Shown here piece by piece: positions 1 through 7,766 of a DNA stretch of 23,959 bases. Source of the DNA: Methanobacteriota archaeon (GTDB taxonomy: Archaea > Thermoplasmatota > Poseidoniia > Poseidoniales > Thalassarchaeaceae); the NCBI GenBank assembly GCA_002731195.1, contig PCAI01000044.1, positions 1 through 23,959 on the forward strand, written 5' to 3'. Every line of letters begins with the position of its first letter. The first letter of the stretch is position 1. The notes under the pieces were generated by a model, which saw only the letters and a list, made by a program, of their open reading frames with translations, was not told the origin of the DNA and made no database searches. A program made the position numbers and the translations under genes.

Positions 1-1
1 A

Positions 2-904
2 TCTGAACCGGCCGGTAAAGATCATGGCTCAGCAGGAGGGAGTTATGATACTGGAATACCAATATGTAGATTACTTGGAAGCGAACCTCCAAAGAAAATG
101 ATATATGAATGGATTCAGATAAAGGGAATGGGGCCAATGTCAAGTTCCAAGGGCGTAACAATTGGCCCGGTAGAAGCATTGGAATTAGTGCCACCTGAAA
201 TACTTCGATATGTGATAGCAAGGAGTAAAGTTAATCGCCATATTGATTTTGATACAGGCAGTACCTTGTTTGAAATGGCAGATGAATACGAGAGGATGTT
301 GACAGAAACATCAAAACGAGTAGAGGGGGGTTTGACAAGGAGGCAAGAAATTGCAAGAAAAACAAATGAAGGCGCACTTCGTTTGAGTCAGTTAAAAAGA
401 GGTAATGATCCAAAGAATTCGTGGGCGGGAGTTTCTTTTCGTCACCTAGCCTTACTGGCTCAAATAAAAAATGAAGATAGTAGCATATGGAATTCTCTTT
501 GGAAAAGTGGCCATATAGGAAAAAAACCAACATCTGTCTTAGAAGAGAGGTTGAAACGCATGCGAAATTGGATAAATGGCCCACATTTTCCAGAAGATTA
601 CAGAATAGATATTCAGGAGAAGATTAGTAAAAATGCCAAAGAGAATATAAATGGACAACAAATAGATTTTTTACTTTATTTGAAAAATATACTAATGAAT
701 CTTGAATGGAATGAAGATGGAATAAACAATGGAATAAGAGAGTCTGCTAAAGAAGTAGATATTAAAATAAAAGATGCATTTATTGCTCTTTATTGGTTAT
801 TAATTGGCAAAAATAATGGACCAAGGATTGTATCAATAATTTCTGAATTGGAAAGGTCAGAAGTGATTGATTTATTTGAGAGCATATCCAATGTTAAGTC
901 TTAA
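2..904 (+). CDS. lysS: Lysyl-tRNA synthetase, class I (5'-truncated by window edge)
   Basis: Charges tRNA-Lys with lysine in the cytoplasm. The reading frame is open to the left edge, so only the last ~300 residues are visible. They begin with EPAGKDHGSAGGSYDTG, a stretch typical of the class I (archaeal-type) enzyme, followed by the KMSKS-equivalent loop as GPMSSSKGVTIG at about 128-163. The rest is the helical C-terminal anticodon-binding region, which is more variable and lysine-rich. Class I LysRS is the usual form in archaea and unrelated to the class II enzyme of most bacteria, so it is a lineage clue. The first in-frame ATG in the window (98) is internal, because conserved family sequence lies before it. 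The stop TAA at 902-904 overlaps the stop of the converging carB gene. The family call is very secure; the N-terminal catalytic half cannot be judged here. Confidence 0.93.
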   Translation, partial: SEPAGKDHGSAGGSYDTGIPICRLLGSEPPKKMIYEWIQIKGMGPMSSSKGVTIGPVEALELVPPEILRYVIARSKVNRHIDFDTGSTLFEMADEYERMLTETSKRVEGGLTRRQEIARKTNEGALRLSQLKRGNDPKNSWAGVSFRHLALLAQIKNEDSSIWNSLWKSGHIGKKPTSVLEERLKRMRNWINGPHFPEDYRIDIQEKISKNAKENINGQQIDFLLYLKNILMNLEWNEDGINNGIRESAKEVDIKIKDAFIALYWLLIGKNNGPRIVSIISELERSEVIDLFESISNVKS

Positions 905-3900
905 AGTGATCTTATATCTAGAGAACGAGGTTCTGGCATACCCAATCTAGCCTCATAAATTGCCTCAACTTCCATTTTTGCACCGGCCATGGTGGTGACA
1001 AAAGGGATATTCAATTCTACAGCCAATCTCCTCATCATATTTCCATCTAAAATTGCTCCACCTGTAGAACTAGGAGTATTTATTATCAAATTAATTTTAC
1101 CCTGTCGCATAAGATCTAAGGCATCAGGAGAAGAGCCTTCAGAAATCCTATAACATGTTTCCACGAGTAAATCTCCTGATTCTCGGAGAGTTCTCGAAGT
1201 CCCTCTAGTTGCGTATAATTTGAACCCCATATCTTGTAATTTTTTTGCATGGGTTATGACTCCAATTTTGTCTTTATCATTGACTGTCAAATAAACTCCA
1301 CCTTCGGTTGGAACAGGAGACTCGGTGGCTAGTCTTGCCTTCAGATATGCTGCCGATGCTCGTACATGAGATCCCATGACTTCTCCGGTTGATTTCATTT
1401 CTGGCCCAGGTGCAGGATCCAAACCTCTCAGTTTTATGAAAGGAAAAACTGGTGCCTTGACACATACTGCTTCGTTTTGAGGAGTTGGGATTGGGAGATT
1501 ATCGAGTTTATCGCCCAAGGCTACTCTAGCTGCTATCCTGGCAAGAGGGACTCCGGTAGATTTGGCAACAAAAGGAAATGTTCTGGAACCTCGAGGATTT
1601 ACTTCCAAAACATATAATGTTTCATCTCTTATTGCGAATTGTATATTGAAGCAACCATTTATTCCAAGTCCTAAGCCGATGCTTTTTGTCCATTTATTTA
1701 CTTCTGATAACATATTTTCAGAAACATTCTGAGTAGGAATAAAACAAGTTGAGTCCCCGGAATGTATTCCTGCCTCTTCTAGATGCTCCATTATAGCCCC
1801 AATAAGAACTGTTTTTCCATCACAAACAGCATCAACATCTAACTCCATAGCATTGCCTAAATATTCATCAATTAGTAGAGGTCTATCGCTAGCAATGTAT
1901 GCTTCTGCCATATATGCCTCAAGTTGTTCATCAGAGGATAAAATTTCCATCCCTCTACCCCCTAAGACATAAGAAGGGCGAATTAATACTGGATAACCAA
2001 TTTTTCTAACTGCATCACGTACATCCTCAGATGATTTCGCCGTAAGTCCGTTTGGCATTCTTAGACCATTCTTTGAAGCGAATTGCTCAAAACGATGTCT
2101 ATCGCTAGCTTCATCTATTACAGAAGGGCTAGTTCCTTGGATAACGGTATTAAGGCCCAATGAATTTAGATACTTGAGATTATTATCTAGAGGTAGGGCT
2201 AGATTTATTGCAGTTTGTCCTCCAAATTGAAGTAAAATTCCATCTGCGGATTCTCGTAGTAATATCTCAGATACAGTTTCCAGAGTCAGTGGATCAAAAT
2301 AAAGTCTATCACTAGTATCAAAATCTGTTGAAACTGTTTCTGGATTGTTATTGATAATTATTGCTTCATGGTTGAGATCTTGTATCGCTCCTGCTGCGTG
2401 TACGCATGCATAATCAAATTCTATTCCTTGACCTATTCTAATAGGCCCTGAACCGACAACTACCATTCTTTTCTTACCGCTGTTCTTATTCTCAGGGATT
2501 CTATCAATGCCATTTAGTGACTTTCCTCCTTCATAGGTTGAATAATAATATGGCGTTACAGCAGCAAATTCAGCTGCACAGGAGTCAACCATTCTAAATC
2601 TTGGGTGTATTCCTAATCCATGTCTCCTCTTTGTGATTGACTGTTCATCTATCTCATTGGAATTTTTTACAGGGAAGCCTGCAAAGGCTTCGGCAATGTA
2701 AAGATCAGAAAAACCAATTCCTTTCCAAAGTCGGAGATTTTCTTCAGATATTTGTGAAGTTTTTAGCCCCGTATTGCCAGTTGCGACTACTTCGGATTCT
2801 ATTGAAGCCATTACCTCAAATCTATGTAAAAACCAACGAGTTATCCCTCCAGTTAAATCCCTTATATTCTCAATATCATATCCTCTTCGAAAGGCCTCAA
2901 AGATTGCCCCAATTCTTCTATCAGATGGAATAGTGAGCCATTCTTCTAGTATCTCATCTGGTAGAGGTGTTGATGAATTAACACCTTGGAATTCACCATC
3001 TGAGCAATCAGCAACAGTTAGTGGCCTTGGATGAGGACTTCCATATTCTAGGCTGGCCCATGCCTTAAGGCATGCTTCTTCGAAAGAACGTCCGATAGCC
3101 ATTACTTCTCCAGTTGACTTCATGGAAGTACCAATTGTCCTATCCGCAGTTCTAAATTTATCAAATGGCCATCTAGGTATTTTTACAACACAATAATCTA
3201 AAGTTGGTTCAAAAGCAGCAGTAGTGCCCTCGCCGGTTATTGGATTAGGTAATTCATCTAACGTGTATCCAACAGCAATTAATGCGGCCATTCTAGCAAT
3301 GGGATATCCTGTTGCTTTTGATGCAAGTGCTGAAGAACGTGAAACACGTGGATTTACTTCTATAACTCTAAAATCACCCGTAGACTGATCAAAAGCAAAT
3401 TGTACATTACAACCACCTTTGATATTTAAACGGCGTATCAATTTTAGTGCGGCATCCCTTAACATCTGGTGATCTTGATCAGACAAGGTTTGTTGCGGAG
3501 CGACAACTATAGATTCGCCCGTATGGACTCCCATTGGATCTAAGTTCTCCATTGTACAAACAATTATTGCGTTATCTGCATCATCCCTCATAACTTCATA
3601 CTCGTGCTCTTGCCAACCAAGTATACTTTCTTCAACAAGTACTTGACCTATTGCTGAATGAAGAATACCTTGACTTGCTATCTCAACTAATTGGCCTTTG
3701 TTGAATGCAGTTCCTCCTCCTAACCCTCCTAATGTAAAAGCAGGTCGTATCAATAGAGGGAAACCTCCTAAATTTTCAGCAGCCATGAGTACGTCGTCTA
3801 TTGATGAGCAGGCTATTCCTTTGCAGACAGGAAGTCCTATTTCTTCACATGTTTTCTTAAATAAATCTCTATCTTCAGCCTCATCAATAGAAACTAAATC

Positions 3901-4254
3901 ACAACCAATTAATTCGACACCTAGTTCTTCTAAAGAACCATCATGAGACAAAGCAGAAGCGAGATTTAAGGCCGTTTGCCCCCCCATACCTGCCAATAAA
4001 GCATCGGGACTCTCAATTTCCAGAATACGCTTTACAACTTCAGGCAGAAGAGGTTCTATGTATATTCTATCGGCCATTTCAGGATCGTTTTGTATAGTAG
4101 CTGGGTTAGAATTTATAATTATAATTTCATAACCATCGTCCCTTAATGCGCGGCAAGCCTGAGAGCCTGAGAAATCGAATTCGGCAGCCTGTCCAATACG
4201 GATAGGTCCGCTACCTAATATGGCAATTTTCTTGATATCATCTCTGCGAGGCAT
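901..4254 (-). CDS. carB: Carbamoyl-phosphate synthase large subunit
   Basis: Makes carbamoyl phosphate from bicarbonate, ammonia (channelled from CarA) and two ATP, feeding pyrimidine and arginine synthesis in the cytoplasm. The 1117 residues show the family's internal duplication: the first synthetase half starts near residue 9 with ILGSGPIRIGQAAEFD, and the second near residue 595 with VVGSGPIRIGQGIEFDYA. Each is followed by an ATP-grasp domain (RPAFTLGGLGGG and RPSYVLGGRGME glycine-rich loops). An oligomerisation region lies between them. The C-terminal MGS-like allosteric domain starts near residue 985. E. coli CarB has about 1073 residues, so this one is slightly long but complete. The ATG overlaps the carA stop by one base (TAATG), and a strong Shine-Dalgarno lies inside the carA 3' end, so the two subunits are probably translationally coupled. 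Confidence 0.97.
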   Translation of the reverse strand: MPRRDDIKKIAILGSGPIRIGQAAEFDFSGSQACRALRDDGYEIIIINSNPATIQNDPEMADRIYIEPLLPEVVKRILEIESPDALLAGMGGQTALNLASALSHDGSLEELGVELIGCDLVSIDEAEDRDLFKKTCEEIGLPVCKGIACSSIDDVLMAAENLGGFPLLIRPAFTLGGLGGGTAFNKGQLVEIASQGILHSAIGQVLVEESILGWQEHEYEVMRDDADNAIIVCTMENLDPMGVHTGESIVVAPQQTLSDQDHQMLRDAALKLIRRLNIKGGCNVQFAFDQSTGDFRVIEVNPRVSRSSALASKATGYPIARMAALIAVGYTLDELPNPITGEGTTAAFEPTLDYCVVKIPRWPFDKFRTADRTIGTSMKSTGEVMAIGRSFEEACLKAWASLEYGSPHPRPLTVADCSDGEFQGVNSSTPLPDEILEEWLTIPSDRRIGAIFEAFRRGYDIENIRDLTGGITRWFLHRFEVMASIESEVVATGNTGLKTSQISEENLRLWKGIGFSDLYIAEAFAGFPVKNSNEIDEQSITKRRHGLGIHPRFRMVDSCAAEFAAVTPYYYSTYEGGKSLNGIDRIPENKNSGKKRMVVVGSGPIRIGQGIEFDYACVHAAGAIQDLNHEAIIINNNPETVSTDFDTSDRLYFDPLTLETVSEILLRESADGILLQFGGQTAINLALPLDNNLKYLNSLGLNTVIQGTSPSVIDEASDRHRFEQFASKNGLRMPNGLTAKSSEDVRDAVRKIGYPVLIRPSYVLGGRGMEILSSDEQLEAYMAEAYIASDRPLLIDEYLGNAMELDVDAVCDGKTVLIGAIMEHLEEAGIHSGDSTCFIPTQNVSENMLSEVNKWTKSIGLGLGINGCFNIQFAIRDETLYVLEVNPRGSRTFPFVAKSTGVPLARIAARVALGDKLDNLPIPTPQNEAVCVKAPVFPFIKLRGLDPAPGPEMKSTGEVMGSHVRASAAYLKARLATESPVPTEGGVYLTVNDKDKIGVITHAKKLQDMGFKLYATRGTSRTLRESGDLLVETCYRISEGSSPDALDLMRQGKINLIINTPSSTGGAILDGNMMRRLAVELNIPFVTTMAGAKMEVEAIYEARLGMPEPRSLDIRSL

Positions 4255-5588
4255 TAAATATCCTCTCCTTCAACAATTAATGATTTTAATTTAGGGTTAT
4301 TTTGGTTATTCACTAGTTCTGAAAACCTATCAAAAAGTGGAGAAGCGTCATGAGGACCAGGGCAAGCTTCAGGATGGAATTGTATCGTAAAAGCAGGTTT
4401 ACCTATTAAATCAAGACCTTCAACAGTTTTGTCGTTAGCATTAATATGACGGACCTTGAAATCTGCTCCAAGGATATTATCATTAATTTCTGAACATAAT
4501 CCAGAAGGGTGGGGAGACAGCATTCCATTATCCGGGTCTTCTAATGCATAGCCATGGTTTTGGCTGGTAATTATTACTTTACCTGTCTCAACATCCAATA
4601 CTGGTTGATTAGTTCCTCTGTGGCCATATCTTAACTTATACGTCCTCAATCCTGCTGCTAGACCCATTAATTGATGTCCGAGGCAAATTCCCATTACAGG
4701 TAATCCTGCACGAACGGCATCTGCTAAGGAATTGCGAGCAATCAAAGCGTTACCCTGATGTGCGGGATCACCGGGACCATTTGAAGCAAATAAGGCATCA
4801 GGATTCCATTCATCCATTATCGTTTTGAAGTCTAAAGATGCAGGACACCATACTACTTCGAAACGGTCGCATAATTCACGTAAAATATTGTACTTAACTC
4901 CACAATCTATTGCTGCAAGTCTTGGCAATCTACGCCCTTGCTCATCAGTCGCCCCAGGATTCATCAAAATAGCTTCATTACAGGTCACTGAAGCGACTAA
5001 ATCTTCATGATCAGGGGGTTGCATATTTTTCAGTAGTGAAGATATCTCTGCTTCCTTCTCTAATGGACCAAAAGCACAGAGTAGTGTACCGAATTCTCTG
5101 ACTTTTTTCGTTAATTCCCTTGTGTCAACGTTTTCTATTCCAGGAATATTATGCGATAGTAAGAAATCATGAACGCTTCCAATACTATCTCTATGGTCAG
5201 GAATTTTCATAACTTGTTTACAAATTACCCCTCTTGGATGGACTTTGGATGACTCGGATTGCCCTGGTATTATTCCATAATTACCTAGTAAGGGCCAAGT
5301 AAAGGTCAAAATCTGTCCAGCGAATGAAGGGTCAGTAAGACTTTCTTGATAACCAGTCATCCCCGTTATAAAGACCAGTTCACCTTGGGAAATTATTTCT
5401 GAACCAAATAATTTACCTTCAAATCTAGAGCCGTCTGCCAGCAAAAGTACTCCTTTTGCTCCTTTAGATTCTTCTTTTTCGGCGGAATTCAATAGAATAT
5501 CTGCTGCATCTACGAAAGTTGGATAATCTTTTACTCCATATCCCGAAGCACCGGGAGAGAAGCCTTGCCTAATCTCCGAGTTCGACAT
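4254..5588 (-). CDS. carA: Carbamoyl-phosphate synthase small (glutaminase) subunit
   Basis: Hydrolyses glutamine and passes ammonia to CarB. The N-terminal CPSase domain begins around residue 45 (LLLADGSRFEGKLFG, then TGMTGYQESLTDPS). The class I glutamine amidotransferase domain follows, with the nucleophile in VMGICLGHQLMG (about C302) and the His-Glu pair in FTIQFHPEACPGPHD (about H405 and E407), so the triad is intact. I chose ATG 5588 (444 residues). The frame stays open to a TTG at 5681, but that would overlap the upstream gene and run through a TATA-like sequence; an ATG at 5621 is possible. Even from 5588 there is an extra N-terminal segment of roughly 45 residues compared with the ~380-residue bacterial family. 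The start is uncertain; the function is not. Confidence 0.95.
   Translation of the reverse strand: MSNSEIRQGFSPGASGYGVKDYPTFVDAADILLNSAEKEESKGAKGVLLLADGSRFEGKLFGSEIISQGELVFITGMTGYQESLTDPSFAGQILTFTWPLLGNYGIIPGQSESSKVHPRGVICKQVMKIPDHRDSIGSVHDFLLSHNIPGIENVDTRELTKKVREFGTLLCAFGPLEKEAEISSLLKNMQPPDHEDLVASVTCNEAILMNPGATDEQGRRLPRLAAIDCGVKYNILRELCDRFEVVWCPASLDFKTIMDEWNPDALFASNGPGDPAHQGNALIARNSLADAVRAGLPVMGICLGHQLMGLAAGLRTYKLRYGHRGTNQPVLDVETGKVIITSQNHGYALEDPDNGMLSPHPSGLCSEINDNILGADFKVRHINANDKTVEGLDLIGKPAFTIQFHPEACPGPHDASPLFDRFSELVNNQNNPKLKSLIVEGEDI
4262..4268 (-). promoter_or_regulatory. Shine-Dalgarno site of carB inside the end of carA
   Basis: On the minus strand the bases GGAGAGG sit 7 bases before the carB ATG and within the last codons of carA. 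This is a strong match to the archaeal anti-Shine-Dalgarno target and supports both the carB start and translational coupling of the two subunits. Confidence 0.7.
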
Positions 5589-5630
5589 CAGCAATGCTGC
5601 CAAACTACGACTATTAATCATTGAGAATAA

Positions 5631-5640
5631 TATACATAAA
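5631..5640 (-). promoter_or_regulatory. Candidate TATA box for carAB
   Basis: The minus strand reads TTTATGTATA here, in a very AT-rich patch between the trm56 stop (5662) and the carA ATG (5588). A TATA box centred near 5635 would place transcription start near 5610 by the usual archaeal spacing of about 25 bases, giving a ~22-base leader to ATG 5588. No BRE was clearly seen. The call rests on composition and spacing only. Confidence 0.35.
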
Positions 5641-5644
5641 AAAA
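5638..5644 (-). terminator. T7 run after trm56, possible archaeal terminator
   Basis: Seven consecutive T on the minus strand lie 17 bases downstream of the trm56 stop. Archaeal RNA polymerase can stop at T-rich tracts without a hairpin, so this could end the membrane-protein/trm56 transcript just where the carAB promoter begins. It could equally be part of that promoter's AT-rich element. Confidence 0.25.
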
Positions 5645-5661
5645 GGACTCTAGAAGAATAA

Positions 5662-6216
5662 TTACTCTTCCTCGGCAACAAAAACTTTCTTACCTCGGAT
5701 AGAAGGTATTACTTTTATTTCTCCGCCATTGAATTTTTCACTGGAATCTATTCTACCGACCCATGTATTTAGAAAAATGGCTAGGGCTGCAACTTCTGAA
5801 TGCGGTTGATTGCCGATAGAAATATTATAATCAGATAACCCATAGACCTCCCCTGGAACTTTGGTACCCCCAACTACAATAATCATCGATTTATCATTGG
5901 GTATTTTTGGAATTATTTCTTCTAGATCTTGTCCATACATTGTTAAATGTATTATGGTTGAAGATTTAGTCTTAGAGATTTTTCTTAAGAAATTTAATGG
6001 TTTAGGTTCATAATGACAATCAAAATCACCTCCAAAACGTGACGTCACTGAAGTCCATGTCTCAATAGGTGAATTATCCTCTTCACCAGATAATATTATC
6101 TCATCAGCACCGAAAGCACGTGCCGTAAGGCCTAGATGAGATGTTATTCTCTTGTCTCTTTCTCTTCGATGACCTAGCCTTAGAACAGAGATATTGTTAG
6201 AGTCCGAGGAAGTCAC
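5662..6216 (-). CDS. trm56: tRNA (cytidine(56)-2'-O)-methyltransferase, aTrm56 family
   Basis: Adds a 2'-O-methyl group to cytidine 56 in the T-loop of archaeal tRNAs using S-adenosylmethionine. The 184 residues carry the family's near-invariant opening VLRLGHRRERDKRITSHLGL, then LTARAFGADEI. The C-terminal SPOUT trefoil-knot SAM site is VVGGTKVPGEVYGLSDYN followed by ISIGNQPHSEVAALA. The length is normal for this archaea-specific family. The start is GTG, five bases after the stop of the membrane-protein gene before it, so the two are probably cotranscribed. No good Shine-Dalgarno is visible before the GTG. The identification is secure. Confidence 0.94.
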   Translation of the reverse strand: MTSSDSNNISVLRLGHRRERDKRITSHLGLTARAFGADEIILSGEEDNSPIETWTSVTSRFGGDFDCHYEPKPLNFLRKISKTKSSTIIHLTMYGQDLEEIIPKIPNDKSMIIVVGGTKVPGEVYGLSDYNISIGNQPHSEVAALAIFLNTWVGRIDSSEKFNGGEIKVIPSIRGKKVFVAEEE

Positions 6217-6221
6217 AGACG

Positions 6222-6899
6222 TTATGCGTAGGGGCTCTCTTCATCAGCATGTCCCTCATCGTTAGAGTTTTCATAAGATGGTGAGATATTTACATCCATA
6301 TTTAACATACTTGAACTGACCCATTGAAGAAGAAGTGCATCAAAAAAGAATTTTGAACCGAGATAAACCATAATAGAGAGTGTAAAAAGTCGTCCAGAAG
6401 CAAATAAAGCCGTTTCACCGCCTAAATCATTACCATGAAGAAGTAATGGTTCTATAATGTAAAATATTCCTAGAACAATTAACAAACCGCCCACATTAGA
6501 TATAGTAGCATTTCCTTTTTCCCTTCCCATAACAATAACAAAGGTTGACAGAAAAATTATTAATGCCACAACTAAACTTAAGGTTTCGAATTCGAATTGG
6601 CCAATCATTGATGCAGGTATATCAGAATCATTGAGTGCATTTCCTCCCTTTTTAATTGAAATCCACCAGAATAAAGCACTAGTCATCATCAATGCACCAG
6701 ACATCAGTCCTCTTTGATTTATCATCTCCCTGACATGATGGGAATCTTTTGGTTTTAATCTCTGTATTATTGAATCCATTATTAACAAAGTTTGGCCATC
6801 AGGGGATTGGTTATTGGGTGCTCCGCTATTACTTTGTAAGAGTTCATCACCTATGTCCTCTCCCATAGCCATTGGGGGCTTGCGTGTCTGCCACATCAT
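6222..6899 (-). CDS. Four-pass integral membrane protein, unknown function
   Basis: I do not recognise this protein. From ATG 6899 it has 225 residues: a polar, probably cytoplasmic N-terminus of about 60 residues, four hydrophobic segments (roughly 66-83, 105-123, 132-152 and 166-190), and an acidic C-terminal tail ending NDEGHADEESPYA. The frame continues upstream to 7304, but that part is antisense to the conserved dihydropteroate synthase gene, so the true start must be near 6899 (or 6896, 6872 or 6866). It leads a short run with trm56 and is divergent from folP with only 19 bases between the starts. Nothing in the sequence points to a substrate. It may be a lineage-specific membrane protein. 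Confidence 0.6.
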   Translation of the reverse strand: MMWQTRKPPMAMGEDIGDELLQSNSGAPNNQSPDGQTLLIMDSIIQRLKPKDSHHVREMINQRGLMSGALMMTSALFWWISIKKGGNALNDSDIPASMIGQFEFETLSLVVALIIFLSTFVIVMGREKGNATISNVGGLLIVLGIFYIIEPLLLHGNDLGGETALFASGRLFTLSIMVYLGSKFFFDALLLQWVSSSMLNMDVNISPSYENSNDEGHADEESPYA

Positions 6900-6918
6900 A
6901 AAGGATACTGTAGGATAG

Positions 6919-7761
6919 ATGGTTAAGATGGCTGACTGGCGACCTATTATAAAATGCCGAGACAATGGCTTTCCCAGAATAATGGGCGTCATTAATGTCA
7001 CTCCAGACTCATTTTTTAAAAAATCTAGAGCTAATAGTCTAGATGAAATTTTAGAGAAAGCCGTTTTCATGTCAGAAAATGGTGCTGAATGGATAGATGT
7101 CGGAGGAGAATCAACTCGTCCTGGAGCTACAGAAGTTAAATTAGAAGAAGAATTGAATAGAGTTTCCAAAGCCATTGAGATTATTAGGGACGAGTTACCA
7201 AATATCGGAATATCTGTAGATACAAGAAAATCAGAAGTTGCAATAAGTGCAATTAAACATGGAGCAGATATGGTGAATGATATTTCTGCATTATCAGACC
7301 CCAATATGAAAAATGTAATTCTAGAAAATAGATGCCCTGTGTGTATAATGCATATGCAAGGATTGCCCAGGAATATGCAAAATAATCCCTCTTATAGGAA
7401 TGTAGTTAAAGAAGTTAAAGAGTATTTGAGATCTGTTAGTGAAGAACTGATACAATTTGGAATAAATGGGCAAAATATAATTAATGACCCAGGAATAGGT
7501 TTTGGTAAACTTCTCGAACATAATTTAAGCCTCTTATCTGCAGGCAGAGAAGTTGTTGCAAACGAATCAATGCCTCTGATGTGGGGAGTCAGTAGGAAAA
7601 AAATGTTTAAAGATTTATTGGGAAGGAATGAAACCCAAGATAGGCTCGCAGGAACGTTAGGTGTTGCAGCAATGGCGCCTAGCAAAGGAGTAGACATAAT
7701 TAGAGTGCATGATGTTAGAGAGCATTATGACTTATACACTGCTATGTCCTCGTTGGAGTGA
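6919..7761 (+). CDS. folP: Dihydropteroate synthase
   Basis: Condenses 6-hydroxymethyl-dihydropterin diphosphate with p-aminobenzoate to give dihydropteroate, a folate precursor. The 280-residue protein has the full set of family motifs in order: IMGVINVTPDSF, WIDVGGESTRPGA, ISVDTRKSEVA, VNDISAL, CIMHMQG, INDPGIGFGK, a GVSRKKMF form of the usual GxSRK loop, and a terminal IIRVHDVREH, so it should be active. ATG 6919 follows a weak GGAT; ATG 6928 is an equally possible start. This is the bacterial-type fold and motif set; many archaea use methanopterin instead, so its presence suggests folate use by this organism. It is the first gene of the plus-strand run and overlaps the Shine-Dalgarno of the next gene. 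Confidence 0.93.
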   Translation: MVKMADWRPIIKCRDNGFPRIMGVINVTPDSFFKKSRANSLDEILEKAVFMSENGAEWIDVGGESTRPGATEVKLEEELNRVSKAIEIIRDELPNIGISVDTRKSEVAISAIKHGADMVNDISALSDPNMKNVILENRCPVCIMHMQGLPRNMQNNPSYRNVVKEVKEYLRSVSEELIQFGINGQNIINDPGIGFGKLLEHNLSLLSAGREVVANESMPLMWGVSRKKMFKDLLGRNETQDRLAGTLGVAAMAPSKGVDIIRVHDVREHYDLYTAMSSLE

Positions 7762-7763
7762 TT
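7755..7763 (+). promoter_or_regulatory. Shine-Dalgarno deciding the TraB-family start
   Basis: GGAGTGATT, close to the archaeal consensus GGAGGTGATC, lies across the folP stop codon and ends 3 bases before ATG 7767. It selects that ATG over the in-frame GTG at 7758, which lies inside the site itself. Confidence 0.65.
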
Positions 7764-7766
7764 ATC

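Noticed and set aside
231..584. 117-codon minus-strand open frame
   Set aside because: Antisense to the C-terminal half of lysyl-tRNA synthetase; no recognisable features.
6900..7304. 135-codon upstream extension of the membrane-protein frame, antisense to folP
   Set aside because: The opposite strand carries highly conserved dihydropteroate synthase motifs throughout; the antisense translation has no family features and lies before good ATG starts near 6899.
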